From Archilochus colubris (Eukaryota > Chordata > Aves > Apodiformes > Trochilidae), in contig CM041084.1 of NCBI GenBank assembly GCA_023079485.1, forward strand, positions 23,216,609 through 23,280,608: a stretch of DNA of 64,000 bases, in the 5' to 3' direction. Each line of letters begins with the position of its first letter. Position 1 is the first letter of the stretch. The position numbers were made by a program, and so were the translations under genes. Below are positions 46,624 to 60,300 of this stretch, one piece after another. A model generated the notes under the pieces. That model did no database searches. It saw only the letters and a list, made by a program, of their open reading frames with translations, and was not told the DNA's origin.

Positions 46624-49600
46624 CTGTAAGTATGAAAAGAAGTTGGTTTTAACTAGAAGGTACATTTAACAGCACTAACATTGCATAAACACATTAATGC
46701 ATGCCACCTTCAATTTATGATCACTATGAGACATAACAGGATCTCAGTGGATGCTGCACACTAAGATGACCATCCATATTAAAGCAAGCAGTGAAATCAT
46801 GGTATATGAGTATGGCACCCCCAAAACTAATAGAAAATAAGTTAGAAAATTCAAGTATTCACAGTCCAGGAAGTCTCATAATTTAGGTTTTCTTGAATTC
46901 ACACGCACAGTATATCTGTCTTCTAGACTGCATGGAGCAACTATTCAGTAACAGCTTCTGAATTCCCTCAGTGTTCAATACACTGTTTTTTTGTGATTAT
47001 ACAAGCATGGATGGCACCACAACATTTATGTTCATTAGTAGGCTCATCATTTCTATAGCTGTTGGTGTCCTTGAATTTGTAACCTTTATCTGCTAATGTT
47101 TTTATGCTCAGCTTCTCCCTCTTCTTCACAGCTGTGCTGTGCTTGCCTTCTTTCTGGATCATTATCCCAGCCTTTGTCCAGCCAGCACGAAATCTCTCTC
47201 ATAGCCTTGTTTCATACCTTGTTCTTCTCTTTTCCTTTATTCACCTTCTAGCAGTATTCTTCCTATTATCCTCATCTAACCACTTCCTAATCCTACTTTC
47301 TTTTCTTGTATCAAAATGTCTATCACTTAACCTCTGAATTTTAATTCTGTGACTTCCAGTCTTATTTTCCCCTTTCATCTGTGGCTCCTAATATTCATCT
47401 CTTTGCTGAACAGGAGCAGCTTCTCTTCCCAGCTCACCTCCTAGGCAGAGATATTTGTTTTTCCCTCTCTCCCATCATCCCTCACCGTCACTGAGCACTC
47501 TGCCAGATTTTATTCCTTGTTGTTCCCAGAATCTAATTTTTGTCCCATGTCTAGCTTCGATTTCTAGGCTGCCTGCAAGTACAACAGATGCATTGCATCC
47601 CTGCCATTTCAAGTGTCCAGCTGTAGTCCAGATTACTACATATGGGGGTTGCAGTGATAAGGACAGCAGAGGGCAATCTGCTGTTCTGTGGAGATAATGT
47701 TGGCCAAAGATAGCTGTTCCTGAAAGCGTGCAGCAAGTCTTTCAAGAGCTGCACTGAGCCCTCCCTACTGAGCCCATGTGAACCAAGATCCTTTTGAGGC
47801 TTCTAGAGAAGAAACTTAGTTAGATTTGAACAAGCACAGCAAAAGACAAACTGAGGCAAGGCCATTTCCTGTATCCTACTCCAAGTCTGAACTTTCAGGG
47901 CTGGGTTTTATAATAGATCTATATAATTATGGAGATTATTTAATTGAATTAAGTGTTAACAGTTGTACAAGAACAATTTGTTTTGGTCAATCCTGACATT
48001 TTTAAGAGGCAACAATTAGTGAATTCCAAATCTCAGGTTTTCATCATCCATCAGAAGGCTGGCAGATGTAATCTGCTTCTACAGCCTATTTGCTGATTTA
48101 TCCTGAGTTCTCTATACTATGAAAAATGGTATATCAGTTTTTGTACTCACATCAGTCTTATACCTAAAGAACAGTTGAATCAGTGCCCTGACACATTTTC
48201 CTAGTCTCTAACTATTCTCATCTTTGACACCTCTTGACCCAATGATGGTGTCTTTGTGCTGATGTTTCACAGATTTACATGATTTGAACTGACTACTGAG
48301 ATTTTCTCTAATAACTATTAAATGGAAGCATAAATGCTTCTTGGCATGTTGCATGCACAGTAGGAACTATCAGTCATACAGTTTGGAGAACAACAAATAG
48401 AAACTCACAAGAAGCAAGTCTTTGCCCAGTTCATCAATATCTGGTACAAATTTTTCAATAGGTTGTGCTGGTCTGGAAGTGAAAGCATTTCTTGGAAGGG
48501 CAACATCATTAGGCCAGTCCTCTTCTTCTGGGAGTCCAATTACACTGTGAAAGGAAAAACATAATGTTAGGTCTGAACATCTGTGGAGTTTCCTCTTTAT
48601 ATATATATACTGAGTGGCAGTTTTTAAGTACTTTTGTTTAAATTAGATTAATTGTACAGTAGTGCACTGGTCTCTGTGAATATAGGCTGAAGAGTGTAGT
48701 TCCTCTGTGCTTGGCAGAAATCATTCTGTGGCCAGTGCGATTTTCTGGCCTAGGTCTCAGCTTTCTGAGTCTTTGTTGAAAAGGGCTGAGTGCTTTGGAA
48801 GAAAGTTGCTCAGCTCTTGACTGGATGGTGCAACATATGTCACTCCAGGATGATTAAAAGCAGTAAGTTTCAAAGGGGAATTGCATGCAAGGATCTTTAT
48901 TCACAAGAATAGGGACTGAGAGAAGAGTGTGGGTCAAGATGAGGGTAAAGCAATAAAAGGGATGTTTCATAATGCTTCAAAGCTACGTGCAGTAATTGTT
49001 GCTCAGTTTTAAGCAATTTATTTGCTTCACAAAACAGGTTTTAAAGTCTCAATTCAAAAGTGGAATGGGACTTGAGTGTCTTTATGCTTTTACTTTCAAA
49101 AGTGTTTTAGTTTTTCTTTACTCTTTAATAGAATATTTTAATTTATTTTTGTAACTTTTATTTATGCTTTAAATTATAGAATATATTTATACTTATTAAA
49201 TAATCATGCTGAGGTTTAACCCCCCCCCAAAATAAAAAAGTAGGTAATCCTCCAGTAATGGATCACGGCTCATATATTTTGTGGTTTAGTCAGATGCTAA
49301 TATTTGTGGGATTGGAACTGGAAAAGACCACACAGTAGTTGTCAGGTTTCAGGGAAAATAAATTTTTGGAGTCTGACAGGAACATGACCAGACACCACTG
49401 AAGAGGTGGATCTGCGCTAAGCCCAGTGCCACTAGGGTGCAGCATTGACCTTTTTTCTTACCGAGATTGCTAAGTGAGATGTGTGAGGCCACCGGCCAAA
49501 CACTTTGATCTAAATCATAGGTTACCTCAGTGGAATTACTCCACATCTACCAACATGGATTTTAGACTGTAATTTGGCTCATCTAAAATACCTCCGAAAA

Positions 49601-52418
49601 ATAATATGTTCTTAAAACAATGGTATGTCTAGAAGGGCAAAGCAATTAAAATCTCAGGACAATTTAACTTTACTACATCTGAAGATATCACCACTCTTCA
49701 GAAATGGTAATTAAATGTGTATGAAAAATTTAATTTGACTTTTATCATAAAAGGTGTGGTGGGAGTATGGCGAAACTTCCTTGGCTGCGGTGGTAAAAGC
49801 CATGATGGAGATCTGGACATGGTGTAAATATAATACAAATAGCACCACAGGAAGATGGGGAAGTTAATGATTTTGAATAACGATGTTCAGCCTGCCATTC
49901 AAATGTGTTCTGTTAGTCCCAGTTTTTTTTTTAACATTTGCATGAGAGAGCATGAAGAGGGCAGAATAAGCACAGGCACAAGCAAAGCTTATCAAATAGA
50001 AACAAGGAGGCAGCCTGTCAGACAAGTAGGGTGGACGAGACCAAAGGTGGAAAAAAGATCCATTTTCAGTTACACACTCACATAGTACTCAAAACTCTTA
50101 ATAATGAAAGTCTGAGTAGATGCCCTCACTCAGGTCTGGTAGCATTACCATTTTGGTGACTAAGTTAGGGAGTGACTTGGATGTGTTTCACCTCCTGCCA
50201 AAGGTTCAGGCCTGGTCTTGAGAAACACCGAGTAATTTTCCCTCCCATTGATCACAATAAGAGACAAGTTTGCTCCAACTATTGTGTGAAATCTATGAGG
50301 ACATCCCACACACTGATGGTGTCCTGAAAAAGCAGGAAATAGTTTTGGGCCACCTCCAAGGGATTTACCCTCAAAAGCGGTGGAATTTTACCTGACAGAA
50401 ATCAGAACGCACATGTAAAGCAAAGGTAGACCACAGCCCCATTATCTGAAAGAATGCATCAATCCAGATTGCACGAAAATCCCGAAACTACTTTTTGTCC
50501 AAATTACTCTGGAGAATGAGTCACTACTGTAGAAAGAAACAATCCTCCTACAAGAAGAGCTATGTCTAACTGTAGGGAGTTCTCCAGCTGTGAAAACACA
50601 AAATAAACACTATTTAGCATAAGCCCCCCAGAACCCAAGAAAGAAACTTTTGAACTACATCAGGAGAACTCAACAAAAGAAGCAAACATAAACTTTCCTT
50701 TTAAGTAGATGTGTAATAAGGAATTTTTTTCTAAAATTAGCATTGCATTTTCTCTTCTCAATTAAGTATTTTCTGCACAGGTAATCTCTGCCCCTAGGGA
50801 TGGAAAGATCCTTGCTAGAGGCTGCTGCTAGCAGCTATGCATTTAATCATAGTCCAGTTAATTTTGCTTTTTGTCCTTAAATGTCAGAAATGAATCAAAA
50901 GCTTTAAAAAAATCACAGACATATCTTTTTAAATTATGAAATTCTTTGGATGCATCCAAACTGTCTTCATTTAATAAAGCAGAATACTGTAAGACTAACG
51001 GAGTAACTGGCAGAAGAAGAAAAAGTAAACTTTAAGGACTGATTTTTCTGGATTGGGCAGGAAGGGCTAGCTATTCAGCACATGACAAATTAACCACGCA
51101 AGTGAGTCACATACACTGGTATGGTATGCAGGAAAGGGAAGTCAACTGTGTGAAATCAAGACCTGCAATTTTTGAACCTCATATTAAATAAGGAAAATAC
51201 TTAGATCTGTTACGATTTGAGAACTGGAAAAATGGTTAAACAGAGAAATTCATTATTTGTTCTGTTTTAGCTTTTCTCCCTAGAAATTTTACTATCTTCT
51301 CCTTGGAATATCTTCAAGAGAATAATACTTCTTTCTTCTCCCTCTCTCTCAATTTTTGTCTCTGCATTCTTTTGTTTCTTCCAGATCCTTGGATGCTTGC
51401 AGCCCTTCCATATGAAAAGGAATGACAGAGGTGCAGACAAAAATGGGTATTTGTTCTTAGACCTGTGTGTTTGATTTCCTAACTATGATACATACATCAG
51501 ATTTTAAATTTAAATGGTTCTTATAATAAATTCAGAAACATCTGTTGCTCTGAAGAGCTTTCACAAGAAAAAGTGATATAATCCTACTTAGTTATCGTAT
51601 TGGTAAAGTCAGTAATTTTTTTTTAACCAAGAACTTGTTTTGGAAGAGAATTACTCTACCTCAGAGAGTTTAGAGTCTCCCTACCTCTTCAGTGTAGTTG
51701 ATGCATCTGAACAAGAAAATCACTAACTCCTAGAAATGGACGGTGGTTTTCAAATAAAGCAAATTATTTAATCTCTGACAAAGCACATGTTAAAATGCTG
51801 ACAGGCCTTCTGTTCTTACAGTTACCTTCCTGACCAAAATACGGACTGTTAATCATTTTAACAGGCCACAAAATATATTTTAAAAGCTAAAGTATTTTCT
51901 TATGTACAGAAGTCTTTTCTGCAAAGAAGTTGGTAATAGTCTTAGAAGATTTCAGTTTAATATTATTTTTAAAGTATTCTAATGTTCTCTCAAATACACA
52001 GAGAAATTACTGAAAAGTAAAAACTCTGGGTTTTTTTATGTGAAAAGAATCCCTTGGGTCCAACTGTTTATGAATATGCATGAATGGTACAGGCACAATA
52101 TGTTTAAGAGATTTAAAACCCCCAAAACATAAGTCTCATAACTTCCTGATGATGGCTGTTAGTTCTGAAGAACTATATTCCATCTTGCTTCCTCCTCCCA
52201 CTCTGACAGAATACACGGAAATATCAAGTTGCATACAGTAGCAATAGGAAATATGTTCTAGGAATACTTTGTTCTCATCACATTATTACATAAAAACATG
52301 GCAAAGAAATCTCACAGTATTTCAATATAAAACAGATATTGACATAATGCAACTAGTTATTACTTACTCAAAGATTTTTCCTAGCTGATCAACATCCGAA
52401 TTTCCACGGAAGAGTGGT
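46477..52418 (-). CDS. CDK6: CDK6, cyclin-dependent kinase 6 (last three coding exons; rest beyond right edge)
   Basis: Minus-strand exons join(52418..52368, 48544..48409, 46623..46477) encode about the last 111 residues of the 326-residue kinase: the lower C-lobe and C-terminal tail. Seen in order: PLFRGNSDVDQLGKIF, the VIGLPEEEDWPNDVALPRNA region, AQPIEKF, DIDELGKDLLL, then KCLAFNPAKRISAYVALSHP, HPYF and KCKENLDSH, which carry CDK-family C-lobe signatures and are nearly identical to human CDK6; the paralogue CDK4 differs in tail and loop. The final residues are SSEVNAS. All visible introns are GT-AG. The activation loop and catalytic HRD/DFG motifs are in exons beyond 64000, because the intron upstream of 52418 fills the rest of the window. 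CDK6 pairs with D-type cyclins to phosphorylate RB in G1. Confidence 0.96.
46624..48408 (-). other. CDK6: CDK6 last intron
   Basis: GTGAGT...ACAG intron of about 1.8 kb. No further gene seen; a pyrimidine-rich stretch on the plus strand spans roughly 47.1-47.5 kb. Confidence 0.85.
48409..48544 (-). CDS. CDK6: CDK6 penultimate coding exon
   Basis: Acceptor CTTTCACAG ends at 48545; donor GTGAGT follows 48409. Completes Asp, then VIGLPEEEDWP, DVALPRNAF, QPIEKFVPDIDELGKDLLL. Phase 0 at its 3' end. Confidence 0.96.
48545..52367 (-). other. CDK6: CDK6 intron
   Basis: GTAAGT...ACAG intron of about 3.8 kb with no recognised gene or repeat beyond a short TA run near 48600. Confidence 0.85.
52368..52418 (-). 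CDS. CDK6: CDK6 51-base exon
   Basis: Acceptor ATTTTTTCAG ends at 52419; donor GTAAGT follows 52368. Completes a Lys codon, then PLFRGNSDVDQLGKIF and two bases of Asp. A short exon missed by length filters. Confidence 0.95.
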
Positions 52419-55400
52419 CTGAAAAAATAAAGAAATATTTTTAGGATGTGACTTGCTTTAATTAGTGCAAATTTATATTTCTTATTGACAGCTGCCAATG
52501 TAGGGTGAAAATGTTATTTTTTGGAGGCCTCGCTTATTTCACCTCCATGTTTTATCCAATGGGTGAGTGTACCTTCCAAGTTTCCACAAAAACTGCGTAA
52601 AAAAGGGGATAGATGAGACATATTTTGAATATTTTGTGCTACTTTTGAAAATACAATTGCGTCCTTTAGCATTAGTAACTTTATCTCAGCTAACACTATC
52701 CTATGAATTGTATCATTAACAAAGTATTTCTCACTATGAAGATCACACTTACATAGCTATTTGGAGAGACAAAACCAGAGTGAACGTCATGCAATTCATT
52801 AAAACATAATAAAATTAAAGATGGATTATTATGGATATAAATTTAAAATTAAATTTATTGTATATTGGAAATGTGCTCCTAAGTTCAAGTGGTCAAATAA
52901 ATGACAATGGATTTATGAAGGTCTGTAAAGAATGAGGTGTGAAATGGTACAGAATTTACCTTGAAGGAGAGGAATACTTCTGCTGCATCAATAAAGATAT
53001 GTTCAGGAAAGAAATAAATTAATAGTCTGAACATCCAAAGGTTTTTGGAAAAAAACAGCAACTAAAAATACTTGCAGAAAGTGGTACACGCTTTTTCTTT
53101 TCAAAGTGTAATTTAAAATATTTTTCCTCATTATTTATAGAATACAATCACCCCATAGATCTGAAGAAAAATATGAAATTTAGATTTGTATGGCTGCATT
53201 GACATCTTTGGGTTGAATTCAGTAAGGTGTGTTCTACAGTGGAATTTTATGTTTAAACTTCCAAGACATTCCAACAGATCACTGAAAGATGATTAAGGAC
53301 CTAGGCAGGAATGAGGGCATCTGTGAGTATCAGATGCTGCATACCATTTTCATTCAACAAATGGTAGATTAAAGAAACACAATTCAGACACACTGCAAAC
53401 TGAGGTACTAACTTGGGTTGATGGATAGTAAACTCACAATTATATTTTCCCAAACTATTCAACTGAGACCTGGTGACTTGACAAAAAATGTGTATTTCTC
53501 TGTTTTCACTGGCAGATTTTGGTTATCAAGAAACTGTCTCTTTCTGCATACTCCTATTCTTCTGTCTGATACAGGTCCTTTACAGCAGTGGTAGCCAAAC
53601 CCATCATTTCACTGGTGCTCTTCACAGAAGAAGACCTCTCCCATCCACACTGAGAGAACAAGGAGTATTCAGCTATGGTCTTTCCTCTCTCATTGCCCTA
53701 CACAGGTGTAGAATCTGGATCTCATTTTGCTAATTTAAGTTAATTAGGAAAAATGGCGCTTTATACACCTTGACACTCTCATATAGAAAATAAAGCTCCA
53801 TGCTGCTGTCTGTCTTGTGTGCCCACACCAAATACTGTAAGAAGACCCAGAAAACGGTGACATTTCTTAGTTAGACAATAATATCTGCAGAAATCTGTGC
53901 CATGAAGACAGAGAGCAGAAATATTTTCCAGCAATAACTGGCAAACATTCTGATGGTCTTTGATGAACTAAACGTGCATTTTGTCTCCTTCACACTTGCT
54001 GCCCTTCAGGTCACATCCTCCCAAGTTACACTGCAAACTGCTTTGCACAGGGACACCGAGTGAACAATTTATTCAAGTCTGATTTGAAACTATACAACAT
54101 CATATCAAAACTGATGGGGTAAAATGTGTTTTTTGTAATTTTTTAAGCTTTAAGGTATCCAGTAATACTCAATTCTATAAAAAAGCCCAAAGATAAACAC
54201 TCAGACAGGACCGTCTACTCCTGTCATATGTTTTGAGACTGATTTTCAAAGTGATAGGTAGCTACAACCCTAGTACTGTATATGACAAGATACACTCCAT
54301 TTCTTCTGAAGTCAGACCATATGACAACCTCAGATGGCTTTTTTGCCAATGACTGTTTAAAATTATTAACATAAGGATACTCTGAGTATTTAATTTTGGC
54401 TTGAGCATCAGAGTATTGGGGCCCTTGAAACCAGCAAAACCTATGCAATCAGATATTCCTACCCATGCAAACAGAAAGCTGATTTAATGTTTTAAAATGT
54501 ATGCTGAACCTTGCACTAATGTGAAAGCTTGGCAAAGTCAGCCATGCTCGCAAATCACCTTAGGCAGTATCATGTCAAAACAAGAATGATTCTAGAGATT
54601 TTTAAGAGAGGTTTTTCCCATCACTGCTGCTGTCTCAGATTCACTAAATGATGAAGCAAGAATTTAAATTCTTTTGAATGTATAATTGTACAAGGTGACC
54701 TTCCAACATACTTTATATTTCATCATAAAGAAGTACTATTAATTAATCTTTCAGCCTCCTATTCATCCCACAATCATGACTACAACAGAATGCCAACTCC
54801 AGGCTAGGCACCACTAGTATAATGAAACTTGCCTCATGAATTTTGGCTGAAGGTTCAATTGGAATATTGGATGTATCATTGGGGAAGTAGATCCACTTAA
54901 TCAGCAGCTCTATGAAGATCTCATCTCACATTTTGGCACTAGTTACTTTTCTTAATGACTGCCAGCTCTGCAAATCCAGTACACATAAAAACCTTCACCT
55001 CAAGCCTATTGTTTTTTTAATTCTATTCTTAAGGATGGACATGAGCTCTCCCAGTATCACTAAACTGGTAGCATACTCAGCTGCCAAAGAAATATAGAAT
55101 TTCACCTTTGTTCTTGTACCTTTCACTTGACTCACTCACCCACTCACTCCCTGAGGTTTATTTATGCAAGCTGAATCCAGAAGTCCTGACCTGGGGATAT
55201 GTTCTCCACTTTGTGATGATAATCTGTGTAAGACTGGTTAAACTCTGAGAGCCTGATTTTGTAGAATACTTTTTTTTTTCTTGGGAAAGGCATGGAGCTT
55301 GATTCGTCACCTGTGGCAGAAAATGTGTGTCCTCTGACTTCAAAGAACTCCTAAAATCTGCATGTACATGTCTCTTAGGAAAGAGGGATATTTCAATGGA

Positions 55401-56055
55401 GAAAAGGGCTATTCACTTGCCTTTTGTGTGGTTCCTTGATGCTCTCAACCTTCCCTGACTCTGCTTGCTACAAAATGCATGCTCTGAGAGATCCAGCATA
55501 ATTGCTGTTTCAAACAACACACTTGAGTGGGGAAGATGGGATAAAAATACTGCACACAAGACATTTCATTTCTCTATTTGCTCAAGATGTCTCAGATGAT
55601 GTTGTGTACACATAGTTTCCTATTTTTTTTGGTTCTCTCTTCTTTGATTTTTTAAGTCAGGTGGAAGAGGGAAATGTTACAGGGAATCTGCAGGTATTCA
55701 TCTGGTTTGACCACTCCTTCCCCAGGACTTGGAGCTAGACCAGTACCTTCTATCTCTGGAATCATGCCCACTGAATGGAGGAAAACCTCTTTCATGTCTA
55801 ATGTAGGATCAGAATGCCCTTAGCCTACAGATCTGCAGATGAGTCGGAGGAGCCATATTACTTCCCTACTGCTAAAATGAACTCCTACCGAGTCAATCAG
55901 CAGATACCTTAGATCCTGAAATACAAAATATGCAGCTGCACAATTAAACAGGTATTAGCTATGAATCTGCATTGTGACTATTTCCACAGGATAAATCTAT
56001 CACCCTTTTTACATGCCAGTCCAACACCCAGAGCATATAGCTCCTGAGCTGCAAA

Positions 56056-56484
56056 AATGATTAAGGGACTGGAGCATTTGACATGTGCGGAAAGGCCACA
56101 GCTGGGACTGTTTAGCCTAGAAAACAGAAGACTCAAGGAGGACTTTTTTGATATATATAAATACCTGAAGGGAGGGTGGAAAGAAGATGGAACCAGGCTC
56201 TTTTCAGTGTTGCCCAGTGACAGGGCAAGAGTAATGGGTACAAACAGACTTGCAGGACATTCCCTCTGAGCATAAGGAAATGCTTTTTTACTGTGAGGGT
56301 TACTGGGCACTGCCAGAGTTTACCCAAAGAGGTTGTGGAGTCTCCCACCTTGGAGATATTTAAAAAGCCCCCTGAACATGGGCCTGGGCAGTCTAGAACT
56401 CCAGGTGGCCCTGCTTGAGCAGTGGGAGCTTAAACCAGATGATCTCCAGAGATCCCTTCCAATCTCAATCATTCTGTGATAATA
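56056..56484 (+). mobile_element. CR1 LINE 3' end in CDK6 intron
   Basis: Starts ATTAAGGGACTGGAGCATTT and runs through GCTGGGACTGTTTAGCCT, TATAAATACCTGAAGGGAGG, GCCCAGTGACAGGGCAAGAG, GAGGTTGTGGAGTCTCC and GATGATCTCCAGAGATCCCT to TCATTCTGTGATAA. About 430 bases of the 3' end of a CR1 copy, antisense to CDK6. Short open frames across it are remnants of the element. Confidence 0.9.
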
Positions 56485-57340
56485 CAGAAGTACAAATACA
56501 AATCATGGCATACGGTTGTAATGTAAAACCTCACAGATCCTGAAACAGTTACCATCTGCTTATAGTTTCAGAGGACTTGCACTACTCATCTTCTGTCCAA
56601 AAGGCTCTCATGCTTACATGTATCTGAATGAATCTTTTCTCCAAAGAAATATACTCAGCTCATGTTGTTGTTTCATGCTGAGTTTCACCTTCTATCTGTC
56701 TGAACTGTATACTGGTATATGAAAGGTTGGGTACTTTATTTTATAGAAACTGTGTTTCATGTCTGTGCTACTCAGTAAAAACTGAGATATAAACATTTCT
56801 TAAGCAAGCCCCCATGAAAAAATTTTCCCTGGTGCAACTCCACAGACATGTAAAAGCAATTCTAAAAGTATTATGTACAATGACAATGCAATGACACCCA
56901 AGATATAAATGAAGTTTAACGGCAAACTGGCCATGTTACTTTTAGGCTTTACTTTCAGCTTTTGGTCTTCAAAGCGAAGTGTCTGTAACTTTTCAGAAGA
57001 AAAATTAAAATTTTCATAAAGATTGGAATTAAAGATAGTGATGAACAAAACCCAAAACCCCCACATGCATAAAGGCACAGAAAATAATTTCTGCAGGTTT
57101 CTTGATAATGGCTGGCATTTTGTACCACTTAAGTGACATTCTTGTTGGAAACTATCTTTCCGTTTCTTACACTGAGTTATTAAACTAGAGGTAAAATGTT
57201 GTTTAATACAGGGAAGAAAAGTCATGTGAAAAAAAACAAACAACAGTACTGAAGAGTGAAAAAAGTCCAGAAATTATCTTTCTAACAAAAACATATTGCA
57301 GAACCATCATGACAATTCTAGTGCTGCCAATACAATTGCC

Positions 57341-57388
57341 ACCAAAGGGTGGCAAGGGTAGACAAGGGTAGACCAAGGGTAGACAAGC
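57341..57388. repeat. Short tandem repeat, AAGGGTAGAC-like unit
   Basis: Three to four imperfect copies of a 10-12-base unit containing AAGGGTAGAC. Confidence 0.75.
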
Positions 57389-60300
57389 CTTGTATCTTTC
57401 CAGATATGTAAGACATAACTTCAGTAATTACTATCTGGATTCGGTCCATTTACTCAATGTGGTGACAACAGCAGTTGGGAACCCCATCCTTTGCCTTGTT
57501 AACAGAGGAACAATAAGAATAATCTCTTGACTACTGATGTGAATATATGCAACATTTTCAGTGAAAAATCAGTATATTGGAAATCCACATGCATTTAGTA
57601 AAGTCATACAAAAGCTCCCTAAAATGAAAAAAGCATCATGGATGGGAAAGGTCCAACTTGCTTTTTGGCCAAGAAAGGCTTGGACAGTCTGGTTGAAGAG
57701 ATGGCAAGGAGAAGTGTCAGAATGAAAAGCAGTGATTTCACAACAGGTAGCTGCTGCTTTGAAGGCATTGGATAAAATGGGGGACGTGTGAAAGAGAAAG
57801 TCCATGATAATTTGACATAGTAGAGAGAAAGATGTAAAGGGAAATGACACAGCAGCACTTCATGGAAATGGTGCATGGAATTTTAGAAGCTGCTAAGCTT
57901 GTAATAGTTAAGTTTAGGAATCTGTAAGTCAGTGTGTACAAGAGAAACAAGGTGACGGTGAATAAAGCAAAAAAGCTAAAGCCAAGAAACATTTGCTAAG
58001 GAATCCTGCATTGTGCCATGGAAAACCTGCCAAGCTACATAGTCTGTGACTCAAGAGATATATTTAAATGATGGTGGGTTTTTTTTCTCTTTTCATGTTA
58101 CAAAATACGAATAGCTGACAAATAATTTTGTGAGACTCTTAGTTACTTGTTAGGAAGAAAATATTTTCATTTTTGGAATTAAAACCAAAGAAGACTTAAA
58201 ACTAGAATGATGAGATGACTGGAAATAACAATCTGGACTGTCCTGTGGAGATCGTTATTCAGAGGGATTGTTCCTGAGCTGATTCCTCACTCCTGTTCCC
58301 ACCAGTTTCTCTTTGGCTGATCCCCTGGACAAGACTGTACTGCAGGTACAGAAACTAAGACAAGATAAAAGAAGAAAAAAAGTATCACTATCTAAAGATG
58401 AGAAACATTTGCCCCTCTGATAAGTAAAAAAATATGGCATAGTCTAAAACTTTACTCTGAAAGAGGGCACAGCTGACAACATTGCAGGCTCCAGACAGTT
58501 TCCCACTTCAGTCACAAGCAACTTGGCTCAGCTGTTGTGCAACTTGGAGTTCTCATTTTAAACATTTTTTGTACTTTTCCCTCTCCTTCCTCTTTAATAA
58601 TATCTTTGTGTGGGTGGGTGCCAGGCACAGCATAGGAAGAAGTTACTTCATGTCGCGCTTACTATACTTGATCACAAATTGCTCAGAACTTTTAAGAGAC
58701 TTCTCCTGCATACAAGAAGAAATACGATATAGATAAACACTGCAGCTGAGGAAACACTCTGCAGCTAAAATCTGAGAGAAAACAGAGCAGCCATCTTGAA
58801 GTTCTCATCTTAGTCTTTTAACAGCCAATTTTTTAAACTCAAAATCTATCATTCTTCAAGTAGGATAATACCACAATCATTAATAACCTCTCTAAGATAA
58901 TTTGGGATATCTCATTATTAACCTATTCTCAGAATCAGATCTAATGCATCCAAAAAATTGCAATAATTATTATTTCCTCTGGAGTTTCTCATTTCACCAT
59001 GTAGACACAAGCCAGTAAAGGAAACCAGGTAGTTTGTGAAAAACTACTGCAAACTGCCAGTGCTGTAGTGTGTTGAATTTGCTCCCCATTGCTATTTAAA
59101 ATGAAGTAAATGAATTCTAAAACTAAAGACAATATTCTGACCCCTAAATCCACATACAGTCTATTTACAAAGAAACATATGCGAATTCTGCCTGAACTAA
59201 GAAAGCAAAGTGCTTTCTGAATTGTGTGCAGATAAAAGCCAAGAAGGGAAACACCCAGCTGGTAGCGCAAACCTGAAGAACATGTACAGGTCCAGAGCTG
59301 TCAGAAATGTGGCTGCAAGCTGCAAGGCACTCATGTGCAGGAGGAAGTAAAATGTAAAATTAAAAAAAAGAATATTAATAGTGAGAGAGAACACAATAAA
59401 AAAGATAAGGCATAACTCTGGCAATCCACTCGGGGGTTGAGAGTGCTCATCAGAAAAATGTTGCTTGGTGGGGGTTTTAATCGTGAAAAATTTGCACTAC
59501 TTTGCTGGAAATTGTTGTATTACATGGAGATGCTGGACTTCCTGAGGGTTTTTAACATACAGTCTGGGAAGGTTTCACAACAAGATTTTCACAAGAAATT
59601 TGCAGATGGATATGCATGTTCCCTTCACATGTATAACTGAAAGGGAAAGTTTAGTAAAATGGAAACTAAACAGAGGCACAAGCTTCATGACCCAAGTGGG
59701 GCCAGCCTATGGTGCTGATTAAAAATACAGCAAAAGGCAAGAGAAAGAGCACATATGAGAGAAAATATAACCAAAGCTCCCTTAGGAAGAGGGCTAAGGA
59801 AAATCTTTTTCTGAGTGCTTGACATTTGCTTGACACTTTTCCTGTAAGCACTGTGCTGCAGGTTTCCAGGTGGCCTTGGAGCAGAGGGATGGGCCTTGTC
59901 CCACACCACTGACATCAAGGGAGCTTTATGACAGACATCAGTGAGCCCAATGATCAAGTCAAGTGAGATACGGTTTCCTAACCTCTTATAATTAAAGAGA
60001 AGGTGCTTCAGCAGAAGGATACACACACATATGTGCATCTATTTATATAAACTCAGAAAGACGAGTGCAGATACTGCATCTTTGACCAGAATATGCTCTA
60101 ATGTGGGCAGATCTCATCTGTTCCTGGGCATTCATCATTTAATATTACTTTTTAAATGAAAAAGCCTTGATACATTGAGTGTCCTTCACTTATTCCCTCA
60201 GCACGCACGTCACAGTTCTCTTATCTTGGACATTTACTTCTCCAGAAGATTTGTAGGTTTATTTCACCAGAGCTTGAAGAGTTTTTAGCTCAGGGAGCAT

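Noticed and set aside
56057..56269. 70-residue open frame
   Set aside because: It is part of a CR1 3' end; the reading is a by-product of the repeat.
56800..57243. 147-residue minus-strand open frame in the CDK6 intron
   Set aside because: Hydrophobic, low-complexity translation of AT-rich intron DNA, with no recognised domain.
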